From contig NZ_CP092462.1 in assembly GCF_022387135.1 (NCBI RefSeq), positions 1,798,001 to 1,862,000 of the forward strand: 64,000 nucleotides of DNA, written 5' to 3'. The stretch's first letter is position 1. Each line of letters starts with the position of its first letter. The notes beneath the pieces were generated by a model. That model had not been told where the DNA came from and did no database searches. It worked only from the letters and a program-made list of their open reading frames with translations. This DNA comes from Comamonas sp. B21-038. GTDB taxonomy: Bacteria > Pseudomonadota > Gammaproteobacteria > Burkholderiales > Burkholderiaceae_C. Positions 29,146-38,764 of this stretch are shown here, in pieces. Both the position numbers and the translations under genes were made by a program.

Positions 29146-30060
29146 CTATTTGCACTGCAGCAGTGGATCGGCCGCGAAAATCTCCACCACCCAATCGACA
29201 AAGGCCCGCACCTTGGCACTCAGATGGGAGTTGGGCGGGTACACCACATAAACCGGCAGCAAAGGCTGGGTCCATTCCGGCAGGATCTGCACCAGCTGAC
29301 CGCTTTGGAGATACTCGCGCGCCTGGTAGCTGGTGATCTGGCCCACACCCTGGCCGCTGAGCAGGCAGGTCGTGTAGGCATTGGCTTCGTTGACGGCTAA
29401 CGTCGAGGGGTTGGCAATCTCGATGCTCTCGCTGTTGTGCTGAAACTCCAGCGGATAGCGGCGCTGGGTGACCGGCGAGAAGTAAATCACACTGTTGTGG
29501 CCGTTTTCCAGGTCGCGCGGATGCTGCGGCGTGCCCTGGCGCTGCAAATAGGCGGGCGAGGCCACCGTCAAAAATTCCACGTTCCCGACACGGCGCGCGA
29601 CCAGTGACTGGTCGCGCAGCTCGCCGCCGCGCACCACGCAATCGACATTGTCAGCAATCAGGTCCACGGTGCGGTCGGTCACGCCCAGGTCGATCTGGAT
29701 GTCCGGGTAGCGCGCCTGAAAGGTCGCCAGCTGTGGAATCACCAGAAGCCGGGCGATCGAGGTGCCTACATCCACACGCAGACGCCCGCGCGGGGTCGCA
29801 CGCACCTGGCTCATGCTGGCTTCGAGTTCATCGAAGTCGCTCAGCAGCCGCACGGCGCGGTCGTAGTAGGCGGCGCCATCGGTGGTCACCGTCACGCGGC
29901 GGGTCGTGCGGTTGAGCAGTTTGACCCGCAGCCGGTCTTCCAGCGCCTGCACATGCTTGGTCACACTGGCCTTGGGCAGCTGCAGCGAGGTGGCCGCGAG
30001 CGTGAAGGTGCCCGACTCCACGACCCGCGCAAACACCCGCATTGCCTGTATCTGATCCAT
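29146..30060 (-). CDS. LysR-family transcriptional regulator, divergent from the RND operon
   Basis: This is a 304-residue LysR protein. The helix-turn-helix (MRVFARVVESGTFTLAATSL, then LPKASVTKHVQALE) and the CrgA/DhcR-like effector domain (PRGRLRVDVGTSIARLLVIP) are clear. It faces away from the hydrolase-like gene with about 170 bp between starts, the classic layout for a LysR activator and its target. MexT, the activator of mexEF-oprN in Pseudomonas, is also a LysR protein, so control of the adjacent efflux operon is plausible. Confidence 0.88.
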   Translation of the reverse strand: MDQIQAMRVFARVVESGTFTLAATSLQLPKASVTKHVQALEDRLRVKLLNRTTRRVTVTTDGAAYYDRAVRLLSDFDELEASMSQVRATPRGRLRVDVGTSIARLLVIPQLATFQARYPDIQIDLGVTDRTVDLIADNVDCVVRGGELRDQSLVARRVGNVEFLTVASPAYLQRQGTPQHPRDLENGHNSVIYFSPVTQRRYPLEFQHNSESIEIANPSTLAVNEANAYTTCLLSGQGVGQITSYQAREYLQSGQLVQILPEWTQPLLPVYVVYPPNSHLSAKVRAFVDWVVEIFAADPLLQCK

Positions 30061-30233
30061 CTGCCTCTCCTTGCACTGGCGCGCACGCGCGCGCTAAAAG
30101 TAGGTGGATTCTCACACGCGAAAGATGGCGCTATTGTTCCTGATTTGGAAATAGTGCGGCCATAATTTGCCGATTGATCAGTTGCAGCATCGCAACTACA
30201 TTTACCCATGCCTACTCATCAACAGGCTCACTT

Positions 30234-31085
30234 ATGTCTGACACCACCGTAAAAAACAGCGTATTGGCTCCCGACTTCATCGACACCGTCGCTCCGACGG
30301 CGTCGGGCGAGTCGGTGGCCGTGCGCCTGTACGGTAGCAAAGGCAAGTCCGGCGAGCCTTCGCCCTTGGTGCTGCATTTTCATGGCGGCGCTTTTGTCGA
30401 AGGTGATCTGGACAGTGGCTGCACCGTTGCGGGTCTGCTGGCAACAGCAGGGGCCCGTGTGGTGTCGGTGGCATACCCGCTCTCGCCTGAGCATCCATTT
30501 CCGCGTCCATTGGAGATCGGTTATGAAATGCTTCAGTGGAGCTACAAACATCGCACACGCCTTGCCGGCAAAGGTGCGCCGATGTATGTGGCTGGCGAGG
30601 AGGCGGGTGCCAACCTTGCCGCCGGCGTGTGTCTGATGGCGCGTGATCAACGCCATCCACCGCTGGCGGGGCAGATCCTGCTCTCACCCATGCTCAATCC
30701 CTGTGCCGGCACGGCGTCGCTTCGCGCTGCCAATGGCGATGCAACGGAATGCAAATGGGCCGAGGGCTGGAGCAAGTTCCTGGGCTGCGCCTATGGCGGC
30801 ATCCATCCCTACGCCGTGCCAGCGATGGCGCAGCGCCTGGCTGGACTACCCGCTACGCTCATCATGGTGGGCGATAAGGATCCGATGCACGACGAGGCAC
30901 TGGCCTATGCCAGCCGCCTGCAGGCAGCGGGTCATCTGGTGCAGCAGCATGTATTCAAGGTCGCGCAACAGTGGCCCGATGCATTGCTTGAGCCCCGTGC
31001 TCCCGAGCCCTGTCCCTGTGCCGGGGCCGTGCTGGAACAACTGGCACTTTTCTTCGAGACATCCCGATGTCGGGCGCAAGCCTGA
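30234..31085 (+). CDS. Alpha/beta-hydrolase-fold protein with degenerate active site
   Basis: This 283-residue protein has the fold of acetyl-esterase/hormone-sensitive-lipase relatives, including the oxyanion HGG motif (LHFHGGAF, residues 47-54). The nucleophile elbow, normally G-D-S-A-G, reads G-E-E-A-G at 121-125, with Glu123 in the position of the catalytic Ser. The usual His motif near the end (I-H-x-F type) is replaced by KVAQQWPDA. It is therefore probably not an esterase. It sits between a LysR gene and an RND efflux operon; a sensing or structural role is speculative. The ATG at 30234 is preceded by an AT-rich leader. Confidence 0.75.
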   Translation: MSDTTVKNSVLAPDFIDTVAPTASGESVAVRLYGSKGKSGEPSPLVLHFHGGAFVEGDLDSGCTVAGLLATAGARVVSVAYPLSPEHPFPRPLEIGYEMLQWSYKHRTRLAGKGAPMYVAGEEAGANLAAGVCLMARDQRHPPLAGQILLSPMLNPCAGTASLRAANGDATECKWAEGWSKFLGCAYGGIHPYAVPAMAQRLAGLPATLIMVGDKDPMHDEALAYASRLQAAGHLVQQHVFKVAQQWPDALLEPRAPEPCPCAGAVLEQLALFFETSRCRAQA

Positions 31086-31465
31086 TCCCCTGAACGAAGC
31101 GCAAGGCTTGAGCGGCGCCTCCCTCCGGTAAAGCCCGGGGAGCGGCGGCGGGCAGCTGCGCCTTCACCACCCTTAGAAACGCTTTCTCGCAACGCATTGC
31201 CGTGTGGAGATTTTGCGAAACCCTCGCCCAGTGGGATGGACGTGGATCGGGATGAGCCGCAAGGCGTCTTTTGCAGTCAATAGCCGTAGCTATTGACAAG
31301 GAAGACAACGCAGCGGATCGCCCGAGACCACGTTCAGACCAAGGCAGGGAGTTTTGCAGAGGCTCCACTGTGGCAAGGATTTTCTGTCGGCTTTTGTAGC
31401 CGCAGGGGCATGCCGTTGCCGCAAGAAACCTCAAAAACTATTCACGCACACATCAGGACTTGGCC
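31086..31465. repeat. Non-coding region with a long imperfect inverted repeat (REP/MITE-like)
   Basis: This gap has no gene. Its centre is a perfect palindrome TCAATAGC-CGTA-GCTATTGA (31277-31296), framed by GTCTT...AAGAC and further out by CCGC...GCGG. Together these make an imperfect hairpin from about 31246 to 31322. Such a shape fits a dispersed REP-like element, but I found no second copy in the window. Confidence 0.5.
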
Positions 31466-32716
31466 ATGAGCAACAACAAAACTTCGACTTCCCCTCAACG
31501 CCGCTGGTGGACGGCCATCGGTCTGGCAGCTGCCGTGGTGGCTGCAGGCGGCACGGCAATGGGCCTGCAAAGCTCGCACGCGAGTGCGCCGGCAGAGGCC
31601 ACGGCACCGCCCGCGATGCCTGTCTCCGTCGCCCAGGTGCTGCAGCAGGACGTGCAGCTGTGGGATGAATTCTCCGGCCGGCTCGAAGCCTTGCAGCGCG
31701 TCGACGTGCGCCCGCGTGTCGCCGGCGCGCTGCAGGCGGTGCACTTCAAGGAGGGTGCGCTGGTCAAGGCCGGTGATCTGCTTTTCACGGTCGACCCCGC
31801 ACCTTATGCCGCTGAAGTGGACCGCGCCGAAGCCCAGGTTGTGGCCGCCAAGGCACGCATGGGCTATTCGCAAAGCGAAGCCGAGCGCGCCGCCCGTCTG
31901 TGGGAAGAGCGCGCCATTGCGCAAAAGGAACTGGACGAGCGCACCAACGCCCGCCGCGAAGCAGACGCCAACCTGCGCGCAGCGCAGGCGGCGCTGCAGA
32001 CGGCCAAGCTCAACCTGGGCTACACCCAGGTGCGCGCGCCCGTGGCCGGCAAGATGGGCCGCATCGATGTGACCGTGGGCAACCTGGTCAGCGCCGGTGC
32101 CGGCGCGCCAGTGCTGACGACCTTGGTCTCCGTCAACCCCATGTATGCCAGTTTTGATGCCGACGAGCAGATCGTGACCAATGCGCTGCAAGGCCTGCGC
32201 CAGGGCAAGAGCGCCCGTGCGTTGATCGAGAGCATTCCCGTGCAGATGGGGGTGGGCACCAGCGGCGCCACGCCTTACAAGGGCCACCTGCAGCTGATTG
32301 ACAACCAGGTGGATGCGCGCAGCGGCACCGTGCGGGTGCGTGCGGTGTTTGACAACGCCGATGGCGCGCTGATGGCCGGCCAGTTTGCCCGCGTGCGCAT
32401 GGGCCAGCCCCATAGCCAGCAGGCGCTGCTGATCAACGAACGTGCCGTGGGAACGGACCAGAGCAAGAAGTTTGTGCTGGTGGTGGGCGAGGGCAACAAG
32501 GCCGAGTACCGCGAAGTGCAGTTGGGCGCGCCGTTTGAAGGGCTGCGCCTGGTGACCTCGGGCCTGAAGGCCGGCGAGCGCATTGTGGTCAATGGCCTGC
32601 AGCGGGTGCGCCCCGGTGCCGTGGTGGCACCGCAGGAGGTGCCGATGTCCAGCAAATCCGAGCTCAAGGGCGATGCGCAGCAGGCTGCCAACGATGGCTC
32701 CAAGCCCGCCGCCTAA
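31466..32716 (+). CDS. RND efflux periplasmic adaptor subunit (MexE-like)
   Basis: This is a 416-residue membrane-fusion protein. An N-terminal signal anchor (WWTAIGLAAAVVAAGGTAMG) is followed by a lipoyl/barrel region (VDVRPRVAGALQAVHFKEG, then LLFTVDPAPY), a coiled-coil hairpin rich in Ala and Glu, and the second half-motif YTQVRAPVAGKMGRIDV. It joins the inner-membrane pump to the outer-membrane channel. The pattern is closest to the MexE/TriAB-like group. It is the first gene of the adaptor-pump-channel set. Confidence 0.92.
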   Translation: MSNNKTSTSPQRRWWTAIGLAAAVVAAGGTAMGLQSSHASAPAEATAPPAMPVSVAQVLQQDVQLWDEFSGRLEALQRVDVRPRVAGALQAVHFKEGALVKAGDLLFTVDPAPYAAEVDRAEAQVVAAKARMGYSQSEAERAARLWEERAIAQKELDERTNARREADANLRAAQAALQTAKLNLGYTQVRAPVAGKMGRIDVTVGNLVSAGAGAPVLTTLVSVNPMYASFDADEQIVTNALQGLRQGKSARALIESIPVQMGVGTSGATPYKGHLQLIDNQVDARSGTVRVRAVFDNADGALMAGQFARVRMGQPHSQQALLINERAVGTDQSKKFVLVVGEGNKAEYREVQLGAPFEGLRLVTSGLKAGERIVVNGLQRVRPGAVVAPQEVPMSSKSELKGDAQQAANDGSKPAA

Positions 32717-32740
32717 ACCGATAACAAAAAAGCCAAGCGT

Positions 32741-35700
32741 ATGAATTTATCCCGATTTTTCATCGACCGCCCGATATTTGCGGGTGTGCTGTCGCTGCTG
32801 ATCTTTCTGGCCGGGCTGATCGCCATGCGGGCCCTGCCCATCTCGGAGTACCCCGAGGTGGTGCCGCCCTCAGTGGTGGTGCGTGCCCAGTACCCCGGCG
32901 CCAACCCCAAGGTGATCGCCGAAACTGTGGCCACGCCCCTCGAAGAGTCCATCAACGGTGTCGAAGGCATGCTCTATATGGGCAGCCAGGCCACCACCGA
33001 TGGCGTGATGACCCTGACCGTGACCTTCAAGCTGGGCACCGACCCGGACAAGGCGCAGCAGCTGGTGCAGAACCGCGTCTCGCAAGCCGAGCCGCGCCTG
33101 CCCGAAGAAGTGCGGCGCCTGGGCGTGACCACGGTCAAGAGTTCGCCGGACATCACCATGGTCGTTCACATGGTCTCGCCCAATGGGCGCTATGACATCG
33201 ACTACCTGCGCAACTATGCCGTGCTCAACGTCAAGGACCGCCTCGCGCGCATCCAGGGCGTAGGCCAGGTGCAGATCTTTGGCGGTGGCGATTACTCGAT
33301 GCGCGCCTGGCTGGACCCGCAAAAGGTCGCCCAGCGCGGCCTGTCGGCCAGCGACGTGGTGGCCGCCATACGTGGCCAGAACGTGCAAGCCGCTGCCGGC
33401 GTGGTCGGTGCATCGCCGGGTCTGCCTGGCGTGGATACCCAGTTGTCGATCAATGCCCAAGGCCGCTTGTCCAGCACCGAGGAGTTTGGCGACATCATCG
33501 TCAAGACCGGCTCGGATGGTGCGGTGACGCGCCTGCGTGACATTGCCCGCCTGGAGCTGGGCGCGGCTGATTATTCGCTGCGCTCGCTGCTGAACAACGA
33601 AGCTGCGGTGGGTATGGGCGTGTTCCAGGCCCCGGGCTCCAATGCGCTGGAGATCTCGGAAAACGTGCGCAACACAATGGCCGAGCTGCAAAAGAACATG
33701 CCAGAAGGCGTGGAATTCCGCATTGCCTATGACCCGACCCAGTTTGTGCGGGCGTCGATCGACTCGGTGATCCACACCTTGCTTGAAGCCATCGCGCTGG
33801 TCGTGATCGTCGTGATTCTGTTCCTGCAGACCTGGCGCGCGTCGATCATTCCGCTGCTGGCAGTGCCGGTGTCGGTGGTGGGTACCTTTGCGGTGCTGCA
33901 TCTGCTGGGCTTCTCCATCAATGCGCTCAGCCTGTTCGGGCTGGTGCTGGCCATCGGTATCGTCGTCGATGATGCCATCGTCGTGGTCGAGAACGTGGAG
34001 CGGAACATCGAAGCCGGACTGAGCCCGCGCGAGGCCACCTACCAGGCCATGCGTGAAGTCTCGGGCCCCATCATTGCGATTGCACTGGTGCTGGTCGCGG
34101 TGTTTGTGCCGCTAGCGTTCATCAGTGGTCTGACCGGCCAGTTCTACAAGCAGTTCGCGGTGACGATTGCGATCTCCACGGTGATCTCGGCCATCAACTC
34201 GCTGACCCTGTCGCCCGCACTGGCCGCATTGCTGCTCAAGGGCCATGACGAACCCAAGGATGCGCTGACCCGTGGCATGGACCGCGTGCTGGGCGGTTTC
34301 TTCCGCCGCTTCAATGCCGTGTTCCACCGTGGCTCGGAAGCCTACAGTGGCGGCGTGCGCCGCGTGATTGGCCACAAGGCCGGCATGTTCGTCGTGTACC
34401 TGGCGCTGGTCGGCGCCACCTGGGGCCTGTTCCATATGGTGCCCGGCGGTTTTGTGCCGGCACAGGACAAGCAGTACCTGGTGGGCTTTGCCCAGCTGCC
34501 CGATGGTGCGACCCTGGACCGCACCGAGGACGTGATCAAACGCATGGGCGATATCGTCAAGGAGAACCCCAATGTGCAGGACGCCATCGCCTTCCCCGGC
34601 CTGTCGATCAATGGCTTCACCAACAGCTCGAACTCCGGCATCGTGTTCGTCTCGCTCAAGCCCTTTGCCGAGCGCACGCGCGCCGACCAGAGCGGTGGCG
34701 CGGTGGCGGGCCAACTGAACCAGGCCTTTGGCCAGATCCAGGACGCCTTTATCGCCATGTTCCCGCCACCACCGGTGTCGGGCCTGGGCACCACCGGCGG
34801 CTTCAAGCTGCAGATCGAAGACCGGGGCTCGCTCGGCTACGAAGCGATGGATGGCGCGGTCAAGGCCTTTATGGCCAAGGCTTACCAGACGCCGGAGCTG
34901 GCTGGCATCTTCTCGAGCTGGCAGGTCAATGTGCCGCAGCTCTACGCCGATATCGACCGCACCAAGGCGCGCCAGCTGGGTGTGCCGGTGACCGATATTT
35001 TCGAGACCCTGCAGATCTACCTGGGCAGCCTGTATGCCAATGACTTCAACAAGTTTGGCCGCACCTACAGCGTGCGGGTGCAAGCGGATGCGGGCTTCCG
35101 CGCCCGCGCCGAAGATGTGGGCGCCTTGAAGGTGCGATCGACCACCGGCGAGATGGTGCCACTGTCCGCGCTGATGAAGCTCGAACCCAGCTTTGGCCCA
35201 GAGCGTGCGATGCGCTACAACGGCTTCCTGTCGGCCGATGTCAATGGCGGCCCAGCCCCTGGTTTCTCGTCGGGCCAGGCGCGCGAAGCGGTGGAGCGCA
35301 TTGCCCGCGAGACCTTGCCGCAGGGCATTGGCTTTGAATGGACGGAACTGACCTACCAGGAAATCCTGGCGGGCAACTCGGCGGCGCTGGTCTTCCCGCT
35401 GGCGATTTTGCTGGTGTTCCTGGTGCTGGCTGCGCAGTATGAAAGCCTGACCCTGCCGTTGGCCATTGTGCTGATTGTGCCGATGGGCCTGCTGGCTGCG
35501 ATGACCGGGGTCTGGCTCTCGCATGGCGACAACAATGTCTTTACCCAGATTGGCTTGGTGGTGCTGGTGGGGCTATCGGCGAAGAACGCCATCCTGATTG
35601 TGGAGTTTGCCCGTGAACTCGAATTTGCCGGACGCTCGCCGATCCAGGCCGCGATCGAGGCCAGCCGCCTGCGCCTGCGCCCGATCCTGATGACCTCGAT

Positions 35701-35986
35701 GGCCTTCATCATGGGTGTGCTGCCGCTGGTGCTGTCCAAGGGTGCCGGCGCCGAAATGCGCAGCGCCATGGGGATTGCCGTGTTCGCCGGGATGATTGGT
35801 GTCACCGCATTCGGTCTGTTCCTGACTCCCGTGTTCTATGTGCTGCTGCGCAAGCTGGCAGGCAACCGCCCGCTCAAGCAGCACGGTGCCCATGTGGCCC
35901 CGATCACGGCGCCGGTGCCCGCACCTGTGCATGGCGCAGGCTCTGCCCAACCCCTCCTGGCCGCAGCACGCGGGCATGACGAATAA
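32741..35986 (+). CDS. RND multidrug efflux permease (MexF-like, HAE1 family)
   Basis: This is a 1081-residue proton-driven pump with 12 helices and two large periplasmic loops. It opens with the family N-terminus LSRFFIDRPIFAGVLSLLIF. The helix-4 motif GIVVDDAIVVVENVERNIE carries the two proton-relay aspartates. The second half contains GLSAKNAILIVEFARELE. Length and order match MexF/AcrB-type drug exporters. Drug range cannot be predicted. Confidence 0.95.
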   Translation: MNLSRFFIDRPIFAGVLSLLIFLAGLIAMRALPISEYPEVVPPSVVVRAQYPGANPKVIAETVATPLEESINGVEGMLYMGSQATTDGVMTLTVTFKLGTDPDKAQQLVQNRVSQAEPRLPEEVRRLGVTTVKSSPDITMVVHMVSPNGRYDIDYLRNYAVLNVKDRLARIQGVGQVQIFGGGDYSMRAWLDPQKVAQRGLSASDVVAAIRGQNVQAAAGVVGASPGLPGVDTQLSINAQGRLSSTEEFGDIIVKTGSDGAVTRLRDIARLELGAADYSLRSLLNNEAAVGMGVFQAPGSNALEISENVRNTMAELQKNMPEGVEFRIAYDPTQFVRASIDSVIHTLLEAIALVVIVVILFLQTWRASIIPLLAVPVSVVGTFAVLHLLGFSINALSLFGLVLAIGIVVDDAIVVVENVERNIEAGLSPREATYQAMREVSGPIIAIALVLVAVFVPLAFISGLTGQFYKQFAVTIAISTVISAINSLTLSPALAALLLKGHDEPKDALTRGMDRVLGGFFRRFNAVFHRGSEAYSGGVRRVIGHKAGMFVVYLALVGATWGLFHMVPGGFVPAQDKQYLVGFAQLPDGATLDRTEDVIKRMGDIVKENPNVQDAIAFPGLSINGFTNSSNSGIVFVSLKPFAERTRADQSGGAVAGQLNQAFGQIQDAFIAMFPPPPVSGLGTTGGFKLQIEDRGSLGYEAMDGAVKAFMAKAYQTPELAGIFSSWQVNVPQLYADIDRTKARQLGVPVTDIFETLQIYLGSLYANDFNKFGRTYSVRVQADAGFRARAEDVGALKVRSTTGEMVPLSALMKLEPSFGPERAMRYNGFLSADVNGGPAPGFSSGQAREAVERIARETLPQGIGFEWTELTYQEILAGNSAALVFPLAILLVFLVLAAQYESLTLPLAIVLIVPMGLLAAMTGVWLSHGDNNVFTQIGLVVLVGLSAKNAILIVEFARELEFAGRSPIQAAIEASRLRLRPILMTSMAFIMGVLPLVLSKGAGAEMRSAMGIAVFAGMIGVTAFGLFLTPVFYVLLRKLAGNRPLKQHGAHVAPITAPVPAPVHGAGSAQPLLAAARGHDE

Positions 35987-35998
35987 GAGAAGAACAAC

Positions 35999-37522
35999 AT
36001 GCAAGAAATGACGATGTCTTTCAACGCCAAACCCGGCCAGGCGCCCCTGGGCCGGGGCCTGCGCCGATCGCTGGCACCGCTGCGCTTGACACTGCTCACG
36101 CCGCTGGCTGCGGCCCTGCTGCTGGCCGGTTGCGCCACCGCGCTGCCGCCCGCCGTGCAAAACGCTGGCGTGCCGGTGCCCGCCGCCTTCAGCACGCCGC
36201 AGGACCAAGCCTCCTGGACCACGGCCGCCCCGGCCGAGGCCCAGCCCCGTGGCGCCTGGTGGCTCGCTTTTGGCGATGCCGAGCTGACCCGCCTGGTTGA
36301 GCGCGCGGCCGATGCCAATACCGATGTGCAGACGGCGGCCGCCCGCCTGGCAGAAGCACGGGCGCTGCTGCGCTCTGCCGATGCCCAGCGCATGCCGCAG
36401 GTCGGTGTCTCGGGCGGCGCGGCGCGCCAGGCTGGTGCCAACACCAGCAACGGGCTCCAGCCCGCGACCCTGGTGACGGCCGGGCTCAACCTGTCCTACG
36501 AGGTGGACCTGTTTGGCCGCCTGTCGCAGGCCAGCCAGGCCGCGCAACTGGATGCCGAGGCGCGTGCCGCCTTGCTGCAAAGCACGCGGCTGATGGTGCA
36601 GTCCGATGTGGCGCAGACCTATCTGCAACTGCGTGCGCTGCAAACCGAGCAGCAGTTGGTGCAGCAAAGCCTGTCCGCCTACGGCGACACCTTGCGCCTG
36701 ATCCAGCGGCGCTTTGACGCCGGCGATGCCGCCGAGCTGGAAGTGGTGCGCATGCAAAGCGAGGTCTCCGCCACCGAATCCGAGGCCCTGGCCTTGGAAC
36801 GCCAGCAAGCCACACTGAGCAATGCGCTGGCGGTGCTGGTGGGTGAGGTGGCCACCGGCTTTGTGCTGCCTGCTGCGCAGGGGGAGGTGCGCCTGCCGGT
36901 GATCCCGGCTGGCGTGCCAGGCACCGTGCTGGCCCGCCGGCCCGATGTGTCTGCCGCGCAAGCCAGCGTGCTGGCCGCCCAGGCCCGCGTAGGCGTCGCG
37001 CAGGCGGCCTGGTTCCCGGCCATTACCTTGACCGGCAATGGCGGCTTTGCCTCGCCAGACCTGGGCGACCTGTTCAAATGGTCGGCCCGCTCCTGGGGCC
37101 TGGGTGCGCTGCTGTCGCTGCCACTGTTTGACGGCGGCCAGCGCGAAGCGCAGGAAGAGGGCGCCAAGGCCCGGCTGGAAGCGGCAGTGGCCGCCCAGCG
37201 CGGCCAGGTGCTGGGCGCCTTCCGCGAAGTGGAAGACCAACTGAGCAGCCTGCGCCTGCTGCAAGGCCAGGCCACCGTGCTGGGCCAGGCCGTACAGTCG
37301 GCCGAGCGGGCCACCCACCTCTCCGATGTGCGCTACCGCAACGGCCTGGTCAGCCAGCTGGAGCTGCTGGACGCCCGCCGCAACGAACTGCGCAACCGCC
37401 GCCAGGCGCTGCAGGTGCGCACCGCCCAGTACACCGCCACCATTGCGCTGATTCGTGCACTGGGCGGCAGTTGGGAGAGTGCGCCGGTGGCGGCCCATGC
37501 AGAGGTCAAAGCAGCAGGTTAA
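35999..37522 (+). CDS. RND efflux outer-membrane factor lipoprotein (OprN/NodT type)
   Basis: This is a 507-residue TolC-like outer-membrane channel with lipobox LLLAGC (Cys near residue 45). Typical stretches are the WWLAFGDAELTRLVERA opening, the YEVDLFGRLSQASQAA motif at the periplasmic tip, and WFPAITLTGNGGF in the second repeat. In-frame ATGs at 36008 and 36014 are alternative starts. It is the last gene of the pump operon. Confidence 0.92.
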   Translation: MQEMTMSFNAKPGQAPLGRGLRRSLAPLRLTLLTPLAAALLLAGCATALPPAVQNAGVPVPAAFSTPQDQASWTTAAPAEAQPRGAWWLAFGDAELTRLVERAADANTDVQTAAARLAEARALLRSADAQRMPQVGVSGGAARQAGANTSNGLQPATLVTAGLNLSYEVDLFGRLSQASQAAQLDAEARAALLQSTRLMVQSDVAQTYLQLRALQTEQQLVQQSLSAYGDTLRLIQRRFDAGDAAELEVVRMQSEVSATESEALALERQQATLSNALAVLVGEVATGFVLPAAQGEVRLPVIPAGVPGTVLARRPDVSAAQASVLAAQARVGVAQAAWFPAITLTGNGGFASPDLGDLFKWSARSWGLGALLSLPLFDGGQREAQEEGAKARLEAAVAAQRGQVLGAFREVEDQLSSLRLLQGQATVLGQAVQSAERATHLSDVRYRNGLVSQLELLDARRNELRNRRQALQVRTAQYTATIALIRALGGSWESAPVAAHAEVKAAG

Positions 37523-37682
37523 GTGAAGGCACCGCAGGCTCAATCAGGCGCGGTTGACAGCCGCGCCTGAACCCTGTGGTGCAAATCGCACGACTCGGAT
37601 CCTGATATGTGCGGCTGAATCAATGGACCTGTTCCGATTTTTCCAAACGCAGTCCAAAACCGGGTTACAATAGATGCTTAGT

Positions 37683-37759
37683 CGGAGCGTAGCGCAGCCT
37701 GGTAGCGCATCTGCTTTGGGAGCAGAGGGTCGTGAGTTCGAATCCCACCGCTCCGACCA
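37683..37759 (+). tRNA. tRNA-Pro (anticodon TGG), copy 3
   Basis: This 77-nt tRNA is identical to copy 2 at 11584 by inspection, with encoded CCA. TACAAT at 37666-37671 is a likely -10 element. It lies 26 kb from the other two. Confidence 0.97.
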
Positions 37760-37769
37760 TTATTTAAAA

Positions 37770-37800
37770 GCCTGTCGCATGTGAGTGCGACAGGCTTTTT
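37770..37800 (+). terminator. Rho-independent terminator after tRNA-Pro copy 3
   Basis: GCCTGTCGCA and TGCGACAGGC form a perfect ten-pair stem with a six-base loop, followed by TTTTT. It is related to but diverged from the terminators of copies 1 and 2. Confidence 0.92.
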
Positions 37801-37908
37801 CATATCCGGCGCCGTGAAGACAGGCCGCGGGATTGCTGCTTGGCAACAACGCCGGGCAGCGGCCACGGTACAGATGTGGCACGATAGCGCAGCCTCCGTG
37901 TTTGATCT

Positions 37909-38730
37909 ATGCCCACCCAGTTTCACCCTGTCACCTACACCCAGTCAGAGCCCCGCGCGCCGCGCGATCGCTGGGACCGCCTGGATGCATTGCGGGGGCT
38001 GGCGATGGTCTGGATGACGGCCTTCCACTTCTGCTTTGATCTGAGCTACCTGCAGCTGTGGCGCCAGGATTTCTACCGCAACCCTGTCTGGACCTGGCAG
38101 CGCACCGCCATCGTCAGCCTGTTCCTGTTGTGCGCTGGTTTGGCGCAAGCGGCTGCCCACAGCAAGCAAACCAGTGCTGCGCGGTTCTGCCGGCGCTGGC
38201 TGCAGGTTGCAGGATGCGCGCTGCTGGTCAGCGCGGGCTCCTACCTGGTGTTTCCCAACAGCTACATCTACTTTGGCGTGCTGCATGGCATGGCGGTGAT
38301 GCTGCTGCTGTTGCGGCTGATGCAGGGCTGGAGTAACCGCCTGCTGTTTTCCCTAGCGGTGCTTTGCCTGCTCGCGCCAGGCCTCTACCAATATGTTGCG
38401 AGCGGCTTGCCCGCGTCGTTGGTAGAACTCCTCAACGCCAAGGCCTTCAGCCCCTTGGGTCTGGTAACGCGCAAGCCTGCCACGGAGGATTTTGTGCCGC
38501 TCCTGCCTTGGTTGGGCATCATGCTGCTGGGCTTTCAGATCGGCCGCCACCAAATCGCCAAGTCAGGCGCCTGGCTGCCTGGGTATTTGGCCCGGCCTGC
38601 GCAAAACGCGCTGTGTCGCAGCCTCGCCTGGTTGGGCCGCCACAGCCTGTCTTACTACATGCTGCACCAGCTGGTACTGATGGGTGGGCTGATGCTGCTG
38701 GTATTGCTGCTGCCTACGGCGCTGGACTGA
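37909..38730 (+). CDS. DUF1624 / heparan-alpha-glucosaminide N-acetyltransferase-like membrane protein
   Basis: This 273-residue protein has about seven membrane segments. The N-terminal RLDALRGLAMVWMTAFHFCFDLSYL region is the hallmark of DUF1624, related to the transmembrane acyltransferases and HGSNAT. The C-terminal SLSYYMLHQLVLMGGLM is also typical. The acyl acceptor is unknown in bacteria. It converges with the recombinase gene, with 34 bp between ends. Confidence 0.85.
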   Translation: MPTQFHPVTYTQSEPRAPRDRWDRLDALRGLAMVWMTAFHFCFDLSYLQLWRQDFYRNPVWTWQRTAIVSLFLLCAGLAQAAAHSKQTSAARFCRRWLQVAGCALLVSAGSYLVFPNSYIYFGVLHGMAVMLLLLRLMQGWSNRLLFSLAVLCLLAPGLYQYVASGLPASLVELLNAKAFSPLGLVTRKPATEDFVPLLPWLGIMLLGFQIGRHQIAKSGAWLPGYLARPAQNALCRSLAWLGRHSLSYYMLHQLVLMGGLMLLVLLLPTALD

Positions 38731-38764
38731 TCTGGGTCAGCACCAGGCAGCTGACTCAGTCGCT

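Noticed and set aside
37678-37926. Small ORFs crossing the tRNA-Pro genes
   Set aside because: They arise from translating tRNA and terminator sequence and recur at each tRNA copy.
37683-38764. Genomic island inserted at tRNA-Pro copy 3 by the nearby recombinase
   Set aside because: No repeat of the tRNA 3' end is found downstream, and the intervening gene is an ordinary DUF1624 protein.
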